Shown: piece by piece, positions 36,483 through 44,053 of the stretch
How the letters are laid out: the number at the start of each line of letters is the position of its first letter
Numbering within the stretch: position 1 is the first letter of the stretch
Assembly (NCBI RefSeq): GCF_900155945.1
Contig: NZ_FTMN01000003.1
Span: 248,001-312,000, forward strand
Reading direction: 5' to 3'
Source of the DNA: Marinobacterium stanieri
GTDB taxonomy: Bacteria > Pseudomonadota > Gammaproteobacteria > Pseudomonadales > Balneatricaceae
DNA length: 64,000 bases
Made by a program: the position numbers and the translations under genes
Notes under the pieces: generated by a model
Told to the model about the DNA's origin: nothing
Database searches by the model: none
The model's input: the letters and a program-made list of their open reading frames with translations, nothing else

Positions 36483-37031
36483 ATGACAGCCCAAAGATAT
36501 AATGAAGTCCTGGACTTTTGGTTTAATGAACTTGAGCCAAAACAGTGGTGGCAGAAGGATGAAGGCCTTGATTCCATGATTCAGAAGCGTTTTGACGCTC
36601 TTCATCGTCAAGCCAAGTCAGGCGAGCTTTTTACGTGGCGAGATACAGCTTTTGGTAGCCTCGCTGAGGTTATCATCCTTGATCAGTTTTCACGCAATAT
36701 CTACCGTGACACACCTGAAGCCTTCGCTTCTGACCCTATGGCACTGGCTTTAGCGCAATTTGCGATCTCAAAAGGGTTTGAGAAAGAATTGTCTGATATT
36801 CAGTGCTCTTTTCTATATATGCCGTTTATGCACAGCGAGTCAAAATTGATCCATGTAGAGGCCGTGAAGCTTTATGAAGCCTTAGGTATTAAAAACAATC
36901 TGGATTTCGAGCATAAACACAAAATGATCATTGACCGGTTTGGCCGTTACCCTCACAGGAATAAAATTCTGGGACGCCAGTCGACCGAGGAAGAAAATGA
37001 GTTTCTTAAACAGCCAAACTCGGCATTTTAA
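36483..37031 (+). CDS. DUF924-family protein
   Basis: Protein of 182 residues matching the DUF924 family, which has a TPR-like helical fold and no established activity. Recognisable segments are LDFWFNELEPKQWW near the start, LAEVIILDQFSRNIYRDTPEAF in the middle and MPFMHSE. The ATG at 36483 is preceded by a GAGG sequence. The 3' end overlaps the convergent sutR gene by four bases. Confidence 0.88.
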   Translation: MTAQRYNEVLDFWFNELEPKQWWQKDEGLDSMIQKRFDALHRQAKSGELFTWRDTAFGSLAEVIILDQFSRNIYRDTPEAFASDPMALALAQFAISKGFEKELSDIQCSFLYMPFMHSESKLIHVEAVKLYEALGIKNNLDFEHKHKMIIDRFGRYPHRNKILGRQSTEEENEFLKQPNSAF

Positions 37032-37591
37032 GATTCTGCATAATAAATCAGGTTATGAAACACAGCCGGCTGGTCTGACAGATTTCGATAGCCATGTTCC
37101 TTGTCGGCTGCAAAGCGAATGGCTTCCCCCTGCTTCATCGGTTGCCATTTCCCTTCAATAAGCAACTCCATCTCACCCCTGATCACGATGACATGTTCGG
37201 TCACGCCCTTCACATGCGGGTCGGATAAGCGTTCGTACCCGGGCATTAATGTCAGTTCAAAAAGTTCGAATCCGTATTGCTGATCATACGGAAACAGTGG
37301 CGCGACCAGCATTTCATCAATAGAAGGCTTGTGACGTAACTGATCAGCTTCGCGTATTTCATTGCCTGTAGAAACATCCTGATTGCTCTCAATAAAAGCT
37401 GAAAGCGAGGTATTGAATCCACTGGCGATCTTCCAAAGCGTAGCCAGTGTGGGGCTTGATTCACTGCGCTCGATCTGTCCGAGCATGGCCTTGCTGACCC
37501 CCGTTTCCTTCGAAGTTTTGTCCAGGCTCCAGCCCTTTTCCTTGCGAAGGGTTTTAAGGCGATGAGACAGGAACTGGTCGATCGGCTGCAT
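37028..37591 (-). CDS. sutR: SutR-type XRE/cupin regulator (YdcN)
   Basis: Transcription regulator of 187 residues: an XRE-type helix-turn-helix (about 10-65; TGVSKAMLGQIERSESSPTLATLWKIA is nearly the E. coli SutR/YdcN sequence) and a C-terminal cupin sensor domain (about 105-180; GVTEHVIVIRGEMELLIEG). E. coli SutR controls sulfur-utilisation genes. As in E. coli, it is next to a ydcO/benE transporter. Two palindromes in the divergent gap are its probable operators. Confidence 0.9.
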   Translation of the reverse strand: MQPIDQFLSHRLKTLRKEKGWSLDKTSKETGVSKAMLGQIERSESSPTLATLWKIASGFNTSLSAFIESNQDVSTGNEIREADQLRHKPSIDEMLVAPLFPYDQQYGFELFELTLMPGYERLSDPHVKGVTEHVIVIRGEMELLIEGKWQPMKQGEAIRFAADKEHGYRNLSDQPAVFHNLIYYAES

Positions 37592-37624
37592 TGATGGTTA
37601 CCACTGAATAGTTAGTCGCGGGAT

Positions 37625-37642
37625 TGTGCGTTATAACGCACA
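37625..37642. promoter_or_regulatory. Palindromic SutR operator 1
   Basis: TGTGCGTTATAACGCACA, a perfect 18-base palindrome, lies 33 bases upstream of the sutR start codon. Perfect dyad symmetry beside an XRE-family gene strongly suggests an autoregulatory site. Confidence 0.75.
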
Positions 37643-37658
37643 GGTGTACCCTTCGTTT

Positions 37659-37676
37659 TGTGCGCTATAGCGTACG
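37659..37676. promoter_or_regulatory. Palindromic SutR operator 2
   Basis: TGTGCGCTATAGCGTACG is a near-perfect copy of operator 1, centred 34 bases away, roughly three helical turns, so both dimers would sit on the same DNA face between sutR and the transporter gene. Confidence 0.7.
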
Positions 37677-37756
37677 AATGGGATTTGGCCGGGTCAAGCG
37701 CCTGGGGTTGAGCATATCCAATGCGGGATTAGTTTACGCAGGCGGGAGAGTGTTTC

Positions 37757-38947
37757 ATGAAGGCATTACTGAGCCTTTCACATATTTCAGCAGGTTTCGT
37801 TGCCGTGCTTGTAGGGTATACAAGCTCAGCGGTCATTATCTTTCAGGCCGCGGAAGCTGCGGGTGCAGGCCCTGCCGAGATAAATTCCTGGCTGTGGGCG
37901 CTGGGTATCGGGATGGCCGTGACCAGTATCGGGCTTTCGCTCTACTATCGCGCGCCAGTATTAACCGCCTGGTCGACTCCGGGTGCAGCCCTTCTGGTAA
38001 CGGGCTTATCGGGATATTCACTGGCTGAATCGATCGGCATTTTTATCTTTTGCTCCGGGTTATTACTGATCTGTGGCGTGACCGGGCTGTTCGACACTGT
38101 CATGCGGCTGGTGCCCCAACCTCTTGCATCTGCCATGCTGGCAGGTGTGTTGCTGCAGTTCGGGTTAAAGCTATTTGATGTACTGGAAACCGAGCTATTA
38201 CTGGTAGGCCTGATGTTGTTGAGCTATCTACTGGCCCGACACCTGATCCCCCGCTATGTGATTCCAGCGGTGTTAGCCGTGGGCTGTGCGGTGGCTTATG
38301 CGCAGGGTGATTTGCAACTGGGGTCGGTTAGCTGGCAGCTCTCATCTCCCGTCTGGGTAACTCCCGAGTTCTCTCTGCCGGCCTTGATCGGGGTCGGCAT
38401 CCCCTTGTTTATCGTCACCATGGCATCACAAAATGTTCCTGGCATTGCTGTCATGCGTGCGAACGGTTACCAGATGCCCGCATCTCCCCTCATTGCAGGG
38501 ACAGGCCTGACCGGCATGATTTTGGCTCCATTCGGTGGTTTTGCGTTTAACCTGGCCGCCATAACCGCCGCTATTTGTATGGGGAAAGAAGCCGGTGCTG
38601 ATCCCGATAAACGCTACTGGGCATCTGTCTGGGCCGGTTTCTTTTACCTTTTGACAGGGTTGTTTGGCGCCACGGTCGCAGCCTTGTTTGCCGCTTTTCC
38701 GTCTGAACTGATCATGGCAATCGCAGGATTGGCCTTGCTGGGAACCATTGGCAACAGCCTTTCAGCAAGCCTGTCTGAGGAAACAGGACGTGAAGCTGCG
38801 TTGATTACCTTCCTGATTACCGCCTCAGGTGTCAGCCTGATGGGCATTGGCAGTGCTTTTTGGGGGCTGGTTGCTGGACTGTTGGCATACCAGCTGCAGA
38901 TGTGGTTTTGGCCCAAGCCAAGGGTTGTATCAACCTCAGAGTCATAA
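37757..38947 (+). CDS. ydcO: BenE/YdcO-family transporter
   Basis: Inner-membrane protein of 396 residues with about 12 hydrophobic segments. The family signature ISAGFVAVLVGYTSSAVIIFQA opens it, and VTMASQNVPGIAVMRANGY occurs in the middle. BenE is a benzoate/proton symporter in Acinetobacter; the YdcO branch has no known substrate. Position beside sutR suggests transport of an aromatic or sulfur compound, which is inference. The ends of this gene and the convergent LysR gene nearly touch. Confidence 0.9.
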   Translation: MKALLSLSHISAGFVAVLVGYTSSAVIIFQAAEAAGAGPAEINSWLWALGIGMAVTSIGLSLYYRAPVLTAWSTPGAALLVTGLSGYSLAESIGIFIFCSGLLLICGVTGLFDTVMRLVPQPLASAMLAGVLLQFGLKLFDVLETELLLVGLMLLSYLLARHLIPRYVIPAVLAVGCAVAYAQGDLQLGSVSWQLSSPVWVTPEFSLPALIGVGIPLFIVTMASQNVPGIAVMRANGYQMPASPLIAGTGLTGMILAPFGGFAFNLAAITAAICMGKEAGADPDKRYWASVWAGFFYLLTGLFGATVAALFAAFPSELIMAIAGLALLGTIGNSLSASLSEETGREAALITFLITASGVSLMGIGSAFWGLVAGLLAYQLQMWFWPKPRVVSTSES

Positions 38948-38948
38948 T

Positions 38949-39887
38949 TCAGAGCCGCGGCTGATCGATCGCAACGGTTAAATCACCCAAGCGTTTCATG
39001 AAATCTATAAATGCTCGCATTTTGGCGGGCATAAAGCGCATTGGCTGGAATTGCATATGGACTTCACCCTGAAAGTCGCTATGCACATGCCAACCAGGTA
39101 GCACTTGCTCGACCAGACCTTCCGCCAGTGCTTCATGTACAACAAAGTCAGGGAAGATGCCGATGCCAAACCCTTCCTTTACCGCCCTTAGCCTCATTTC
39201 AGAATGGTTATTGGTATAGCGCCCCGTCACCGCAAGCGTCACCTGTTGTGTTGCCCTTGTCAGCTTCCAGTGGTTATCACCCTGATTCAGCCCAAGGGGA
39301 ATACAGTCATGGTTTAAAAGGTCGGCAGGCATTGATGGTCTTCCCCGCCTATCCAGGTAGTCCGGGCTGGCACACAGAATTGATCTGACTGAACCCAACC
39401 GTTTGCTAACCAGGTGTTCTAGTGGCTCAGCAGAAACATGAAAGACAATATCAACATCCTGCCGCGCCGGATCCATTCGTTGATCGGTCACCATAAGGTG
39501 AAGGGAAATTTCGGGATAGGCTTTGCCAAAAGCGAGCAGGTGCGGTTCCAATACTTGTTTTGCCAGCGCCTTGGGGATGGCAATTTTCAAACGCCCTCTG
39601 GGTATTGAGGTATCGCTTTCGGAAACGCGCAAGGCTTCAGAAGCATTATCCAGCATATTCCGGCACTGCTCGTAGACCGCCATCCCGACAGCGGTTGTCG
39701 ACTGGCGGCGAGTAGTGCGCTCAATAAGTTGAGCCGCCAGTGACGCTTCAAGACGGGCAACCTGTCGGCTGACAGCGGACGGGGTAATGCCCATCTTTTC
39801 TGCAGCATTGGTGAAGCTGCCGGTTTCGACCACGGCCACAAAGGCGGCCATATCGGGTAACAGCGGTATCAGTTTGGAGATATCCAT
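38949..39887 (-). CDS. LysR-family regulator
   Basis: Transcription factor of 312 residues with an N-terminal winged helix (about 12-72; GSFTNAAEKMGITPSAVSRQV) and an effector domain (95-300). It is divergent from the EamA-type transporter gene with a 109-base A+T-rich gap, and is probably its regulator. Confidence 0.9.
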   Translation of the reverse strand: MDISKLIPLLPDMAAFVAVVETGSFTNAAEKMGITPSAVSRQVARLEASLAAQLIERTTRRQSTTAVGMAVYEQCRNMLDNASEALRVSESDTSIPRGRLKIAIPKALAKQVLEPHLLAFGKAYPEISLHLMVTDQRMDPARQDVDIVFHVSAEPLEHLVSKRLGSVRSILCASPDYLDRRGRPSMPADLLNHDCIPLGLNQGDNHWKLTRATQQVTLAVTGRYTNNHSEMRLRAVKEGFGIGIFPDFVVHEALAEGLVEQVLPGWHVHSDFQGEVHMQFQPMRFMPAKMRAFIDFMKRLGDLTVAIDQPRL

Positions 39888-39996
39888 AATTAATGCTTAT
39901 GAATCACAAGTTATTTGACTTAATACCCTATTATTGCCCAAGTGATATGAAGTTAGTATGCCCGCATTCCATAGGTACTAGGGGTGTAACAAGGCA

Positions 39997-40917
39997 ATGC
40001 TCATACCTTCTCGGCTTTATTCTGGCCAACAACTCCGTATCCGACTGCCATTACCTGAACTGTCATTGTTGTTGGTAGCGGCTTTCTGGGGCACCAGCTA
40101 CGCCGTAACCAAAGAGGCACTGCTATTTACCGGTGCCATCGCATTTATAGTCATTCGTTTTGGCCTCACGGCACTGGTGTTGTTGCCATTTCATATCAGG
40201 GAAATCAGAGCAGGTTATGGGCGGGACTGCATTCGTGCGCTCCCCATGGGAGCTGTGCTCTTGTGTATTTTCCTGGCGGAAACCTGGGGTGTGTTCCTTA
40301 CCTCAGCTACTCGCGCAGCGTTTTTGATCAGTCTCTGTGTGCTGATCACACCTTTGGTACAGGGTTTGGTCGAGCGCCGCTGGCCCGGCACCAGGTTGCT
40401 TTGCCTCGTGATGCTCTCGTTTTTGGGCGTAGCACTACTGACTCAAACCGATATAGCCGAGGGCTCAGGTAGCTGGCACATGAACACAGGGGATTACCTG
40501 ATGCTATTGGCGGCGTTACTGCGTGCCGTTCTCGTCGTGATGACCAATCGTTTGATGCTAGGTAAATCCCTTTCTCCGTTGGCAACGACCAGTACCCAGG
40601 CCTGGGTCGTCATGCTGGGCGCACTCTGCATCTTTGCAATGAGTGACCAGCCTGTATCACAGCTGTTACCGCTGGAATCAGAGTTCTGGCTGGCAGCGTT
40701 GTATCTTACGTTCTGCTGCACGCTATATGCACTCTTCGCTCAGAACTATGGTCTTAAGCGTACATCTCCCTCAAGGGTCGCACTTTTGACCGGATCGGAA
40801 CCTGCTTTTGGTGCCCTCTTTGCGTTCGCCTGGCTGGGTGAGACTCTTACAACTGTCCAGTTGCTGGGAGCTGGCTGCATTCTCCTGTCGACTCTTATTG
40901 CTACGGTTAAATACTGA
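39997..40917 (+). CDS. EamA-family (DMT) exporter
   Basis: Inner-membrane transporter of 306 residues with ten hydrophobic segments in two EamA repeats (about 25-155 and 170-303). The first repeat opens LLLVAAFWGTSYAVTKEAL. Family members export amino acids and metabolites; the substrate is unknown. Divergent from a LysR gene and followed by a strong hairpin. Confidence 0.9.
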   Translation: MLIPSRLYSGQQLRIRLPLPELSLLLVAAFWGTSYAVTKEALLFTGAIAFIVIRFGLTALVLLPFHIREIRAGYGRDCIRALPMGAVLLCIFLAETWGVFLTSATRAAFLISLCVLITPLVQGLVERRWPGTRLLCLVMLSFLGVALLTQTDIAEGSGSWHMNTGDYLMLLAALLRAVLVVMTNRLMLGKSLSPLATTSTQAWVVMLGALCIFAMSDQPVSQLLPLESEFWLAALYLTFCCTLYALFAQNYGLKRTSPSRVALLTGSEPAFGALFAFAWLGETLTTVQLLGAGCILLSTLIATVKY

Positions 40918-40925
40918 AAGAGGGC

Positions 40926-40964
40926 GACCATGGCAAGATCAGCGTTTACTGGCTTGCCATGGTC
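40926..40964. terminator. Bidirectional hairpin between convergent genes
   Basis: A perfect 12-bp stem (GACCATGGCAAG / CTTGCCATGGTC) with a 15-nt loop lies between the EamA and MscS genes. The rightward tail is ATGCTTTCTC, so termination is plausible in both directions but better rightwards. Confidence 0.7.
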
Positions 40965-40978
40965 ATGCTTTCTCAGGT

Positions 40979-41809
40979 TTAGCCGCTCTCGTTCACGACA
41001 ATCACTTTGCGGTGCGGGAACGGGATTTCGATATTGGCGTCATCCAGGGCTTTCTTAATCTGTTCAGGGACTGAATAGCGCACCTGGAAATAGTGCTCGC
41101 CGGCACAGTAAGGACGCACCAGGAAATCCACGGAGCTGTTATTCAGGGTTTCGATTTCAATGAAGGGAGCCGGGTCCTTAAGTACCAATGGATGGTTAGC
41201 CAGAACGTTTTGAATTACCTCCCGCGCACTGTCGATGCTCTCGCCATAGGCGATACCAAAGGTCATATCGACACCGCGCACCGCATGATGGGAGTGGTTG
41301 ACGATCTGCTCACCCCAGATTTTGGCATTGGGAATGATGATCTGCTGGTTATCAAAGGTTTGCAGAATGGTGGTGAACATGTCGATTTCTAGTACCTTGC
41401 CAAAGTTACCGGCGATATCGACAAAGTCATTGATCTTGTAGGGGCGGAAGATCAACAGCATTACGCCTGCGGCCAGGTTGGTCAACGTGCCCTGCAATGC
41501 CAGGCCCACAGCCAGACCTGCTGCGCCCAGTAACGCGATGATAGAGGCCGTCTGGACACCAAACCGGTTGAGTACGGCGATGCCGACAAAGGCGAGTATG
41601 GTGTAGCGCACAAGGCTGCCAAAAAAGCGAAACAGCGTATCGTCCAGCTGCTCATGCTTGGTTGCGATGCGGACGACCGCCTTGTAGGCCTTGCCGGCTA
41701 TCCAGATGCCGATAATAAGAATCACCAGCGCCAGCAGAATATTCATCAACCAATCCAGCGCGGCTGGCAGATATTGGTTAATGTCGAGCTTGTTCATCAG
41801 TTCTTGCAT
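40979..41809 (-). CDS. mscS: Small-conductance mechanosensitive channel
   Basis: Inner-membrane channel of 276 residues that opens under membrane tension to release osmolytes. Three membrane segments lie in the first 120 residues, and the pore helix signature GLAVGLALQGTLTNLAAGVML is followed by the RPYKINDFVDI beta domain. Length matches E. coli MscS (286). AAGGAG lies 6 bases before the ATG. Confidence 0.94.
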   Translation of the reverse strand: MQELMNKLDINQYLPAALDWLMNILLALVILIIGIWIAGKAYKAVVRIATKHEQLDDTLFRFFGSLVRYTILAFVGIAVLNRFGVQTASIIALLGAAGLAVGLALQGTLTNLAAGVMLLIFRPYKINDFVDIAGNFGKVLEIDMFTTILQTFDNQQIIIPNAKIWGEQIVNHSHHAVRGVDMTFGIAYGESIDSAREVIQNVLANHPLVLKDPAPFIEIETLNNSSVDFLVRPYCAGEHYFQVRYSVPEQIKKALDDANIEIPFPHRKVIVVNESG

Positions 41810-42014
41810 GGAACACTCCTTGGGAAGCTATCCTTTCAAGGCTTGAGTTAAAGCCTGTCGCTCCTTCGAGGCAGCTAAACTGCCTAGCCTGCAAGTGAGC
41901 TACTGACCAGCTAATCATAATGTATACCCATTTCCTGCCATTCGCCGCGCCGCCGCACCTCGTTTCTTGATAAAATCATTCGATTCAATTGAAACCCGAT
42001 CAGCGAGAGACACC

Positions 42015-42293
42015 ATGGCCACAGCAGCGGCACTGCACATACTGGTAAAAACAGAGAAAGAAGCACTGGATATTCTGGACCAGTTGAAGCGCGGCAAAAA
42101 GTTTGACGCCCTGGCCAAACGTTATTCCATCTGCCCTTCAGGCAAGCGTGGGGGTGATCTGGGTGAGTTTCACCGTGGTGATATGGTAAAACCCTTTGAC
42201 GACGTTGTGTTCAAACGCCCGCTGCTGAAAGTGCATGGACCCATCAAAACCAAATTCGGCTACCACCTGATTAAAACACTGTACCGAAACTGA
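42015..42293 (+). CDS. ppiC: Parvulin-type peptidyl-prolyl isomerase PpiC
   Basis: Single-domain cytoplasmic parvulin of 92 residues, the same size as E. coli PpiC (93). Family positions: HILVK at the start, [16 protein letters not shown] in the middle and [11 protein letters not shown] at the end. The ATG at 42015 is chosen from the match to PpiC; 16 upstream in-frame residues are unlike the family. Confidence 0.93.
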   Translation: MATAAALHILVKTEKEALDILDQLKRGKKFDALAKRYSICPSGKRGGDLGEFHRGDMVKPFDDVVFKRPLLKVHGPIKTKFGYHLIKTLYRN

Positions 42294-42299
42294 TCCGGT

Positions 42300-43529
42300 T
42301 CAAGTCACCTGGCGACCCGTCTTCTTAACCCCGAAAACGGGTCGCAAAATCCGTCGATCAACATCAGACAGTTCAACAGCTTCGGCAAACCTTTCCCATC
42401 CAGCGACAACCTGCTGCAGGCGCTCGATAGTCGAGTTGGTTGCGTGCTCGTCAAGGCCAAAATACCGCCCACATTGGCGACAGCTTTCTACTGAGCTGCC
42501 ACGACCAAACGCGCCCAGTGCTATGGCCTGTTGCCCCTGGTTGGTGGGCTGAGGCACGACATCATACGCTGGCGAGAGCCTGTATTGATGGTTATTCAGG
42601 TTTTTCAGAAATCCATGGTTGCGCAGGTGATCATCTGTATTCCCCACCAGCACATTGAACACCATGCGACTGAATAACTCTGCATTACCGGCTTCAGGTA
42701 CATCGCTGAGTTTCCAGATCAGATCGGCCAATGCCGGGTAGGAATACACCAGGTTGAAATCCGCCTGACGGACGCGAGGCTGGTATTTCAAGGCATGGGC
42801 GCTGATAAAATGCCGCCGTCCTTTTACAGTGATATCGAACCGTTTGACCAGCAGAACGGAACGGCCCGCGATGCGAGTCAGTCGTGTTTCGGCCGTTTCG
42901 ATTCCGCATTCACGCATCATCAGATAACACAGCTGTTCTGCCCTGCTCTGATCGAAAAGGTCATCGGGCCGGGTAAATTTTGCGATCCAGACAACGCCGT
43001 CGTCATCCTGCACCACACTTTTGGGCCGCGCCCCCCCCATTGAAGAGCCAGGTTCCAGTTGGCGAAGAACTTCCTCAGGTATGACCTCATTGCTGTCCAA
43101 CACGCGCTGGACACTCTCGCCTATGTTCTCAAGCTCACTGAGCGGCTGAAAGCCCTGAGCGGGTTTGGGCTTGCTGCGCGACATGGAAACTCTTATCGCA
43201 CCAACGCCTGTCCCCCTGGTCGCGAGCAGTTCTTCCAGTTTGTTGGCGGGCTGGCGTGAGTGAAGCACCCGCATCAGCCGCTTGCCCCAGTTATCGGGGC
43301 CTGCATCCAGCAAGACGGCGGGCACACCATCATTGCCATTGATGGTCTGGGTCGATGTGCTCAAAGGCAGATTAATTGGATCCAGTGGGAAAGCATCACT
43401 CCTTGCCAAATAGGTTTTGCCGTACACAAACCGACCAACGCCGCCATCGATTACCAATCGGGCCGCGAGCACCGGTGATGCCTCTCCCGGCATATCAACA
43501 AAAACCCAACCTTCTTTCACCTCATCCAT
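42300..43529 (-). CDS. hipA: HipA-like serine/threonine kinase toxin
   Basis: Kinase of 409 residues, the toxin of a HipBA module. E. coli HipA phosphorylates glutamyl-tRNA synthetase and causes growth arrest. An N-terminal couple_hipA region (about 1-110) precedes the kinase lobe with GSSMGGARPKS (phosphate-binding loop with the autophosphorylated Ser region), the catalytic NTDDHLRNHG motif (D299) and the metal-binding LSPAYDVVP. All catalytic residues appear intact. It follows the antitoxin gene by 32 bases. Confidence 0.92.
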   Translation of the reverse strand: MDEVKEGWVFVDMPGEASPVLAARLVIDGGVGRFVYGKTYLARSDAFPLDPINLPLSTSTQTINGNDGVPAVLLDAGPDNWGKRLMRVLHSRQPANKLEELLATRGTGVGAIRVSMSRSKPKPAQGFQPLSELENIGESVQRVLDSNEVIPEEVLRQLEPGSSMGGARPKSVVQDDDGVVWIAKFTRPDDLFDQSRAEQLCYLMMRECGIETAETRLTRIAGRSVLLVKRFDITVKGRRHFISAHALKYQPRVRQADFNLVYSYPALADLIWKLSDVPEAGNAELFSRMVFNVLVGNTDDHLRNHGFLKNLNNHQYRLSPAYDVVPQPTNQGQQAIALGAFGRGSSVESCRQCGRYFGLDEHATNSTIERLQQVVAGWERFAEAVELSDVDRRILRPVFGVKKTGRQVT

Positions 43530-43561
43530 TGAAGTAACTCCGTCTGGTATGACCCTTCATC

Positions 43562-43879
43562 TCAGAAGTCATTATCCAACTCATGGGTATTGCGCACACG
43601 CAGACGTGCTTGCTCAGACTCAGGGTCGTCACGTGCAGATACTTCTGTACATACACCATCAAGATCCGACGCCGCACCATAAAGCGCCAGCAGGATCATG
43701 TAGTTGCCCATCGCTACGCCAGGCTCTCCGTTTTCCATTTTTTGGATGGTGCCACGCGAGAGCCCCGTTCGATCAGCCACATCGGACTGACGCCAATGGC
43801 TGCGCTGGCGAGCATGAACAAGGCGCTGCCCCAGCTTTTGCAGCGCATGCTCGGATTCATACGGAATTATCTTCGTCAT
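43562..43879 (-). CDS. hipB: HipB-like antitoxin
   Basis: DNA-binding antitoxin of 105 residues with an XRE helix-turn-helix (about 17-70; SDVADRTGLSRGTIQKMENGE). It should bind HipA and repress the operon. The start is uncertain: ATG at 43879 gives MTKIIPYES, while an ATG at 43897 would add six residues; neither has a strong ribosome site. The C-terminal 30 residues are charged and probably flexible. Confidence 0.88.
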   Translation of the reverse strand: MTKIIPYESEHALQKLGQRLVHARQRSHWRQSDVADRTGLSRGTIQKMENGEPGVAMGNYMILLALYGAASDLDGVCTEVSARDDPESEQARLRVRNTHELDNDF

Positions 43880-43900
43880 GATCAGAATAATAGGCATTAA

Positions 43901-43925
43901 ATCACTTAAGGTACAATATTGTGAT
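43901..43925. promoter_or_regulatory. Candidate hipBA operator
   Basis: ATCAC and GTGAT lie 15 bases apart around ACAATATTGT, itself a 10-base palindrome (43912-43921), directly upstream of hipB. Position and symmetry fit antitoxin autoregulation. A hip-type TATCC-N8-GGATA motif is not present. Confidence 0.45.
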
Positions 43926-44053
43926 CATAAAGGAGGCTATTTCTCTCTTCTGCCCGATGTCACATGTCGCAGCTACAAGTAATATGTCCCCGCTCTCTGG
44001 TATATTGCAGCATGCAAAACTCAGTTTTAAGCGACAGGATTCACAAGGTAGAA

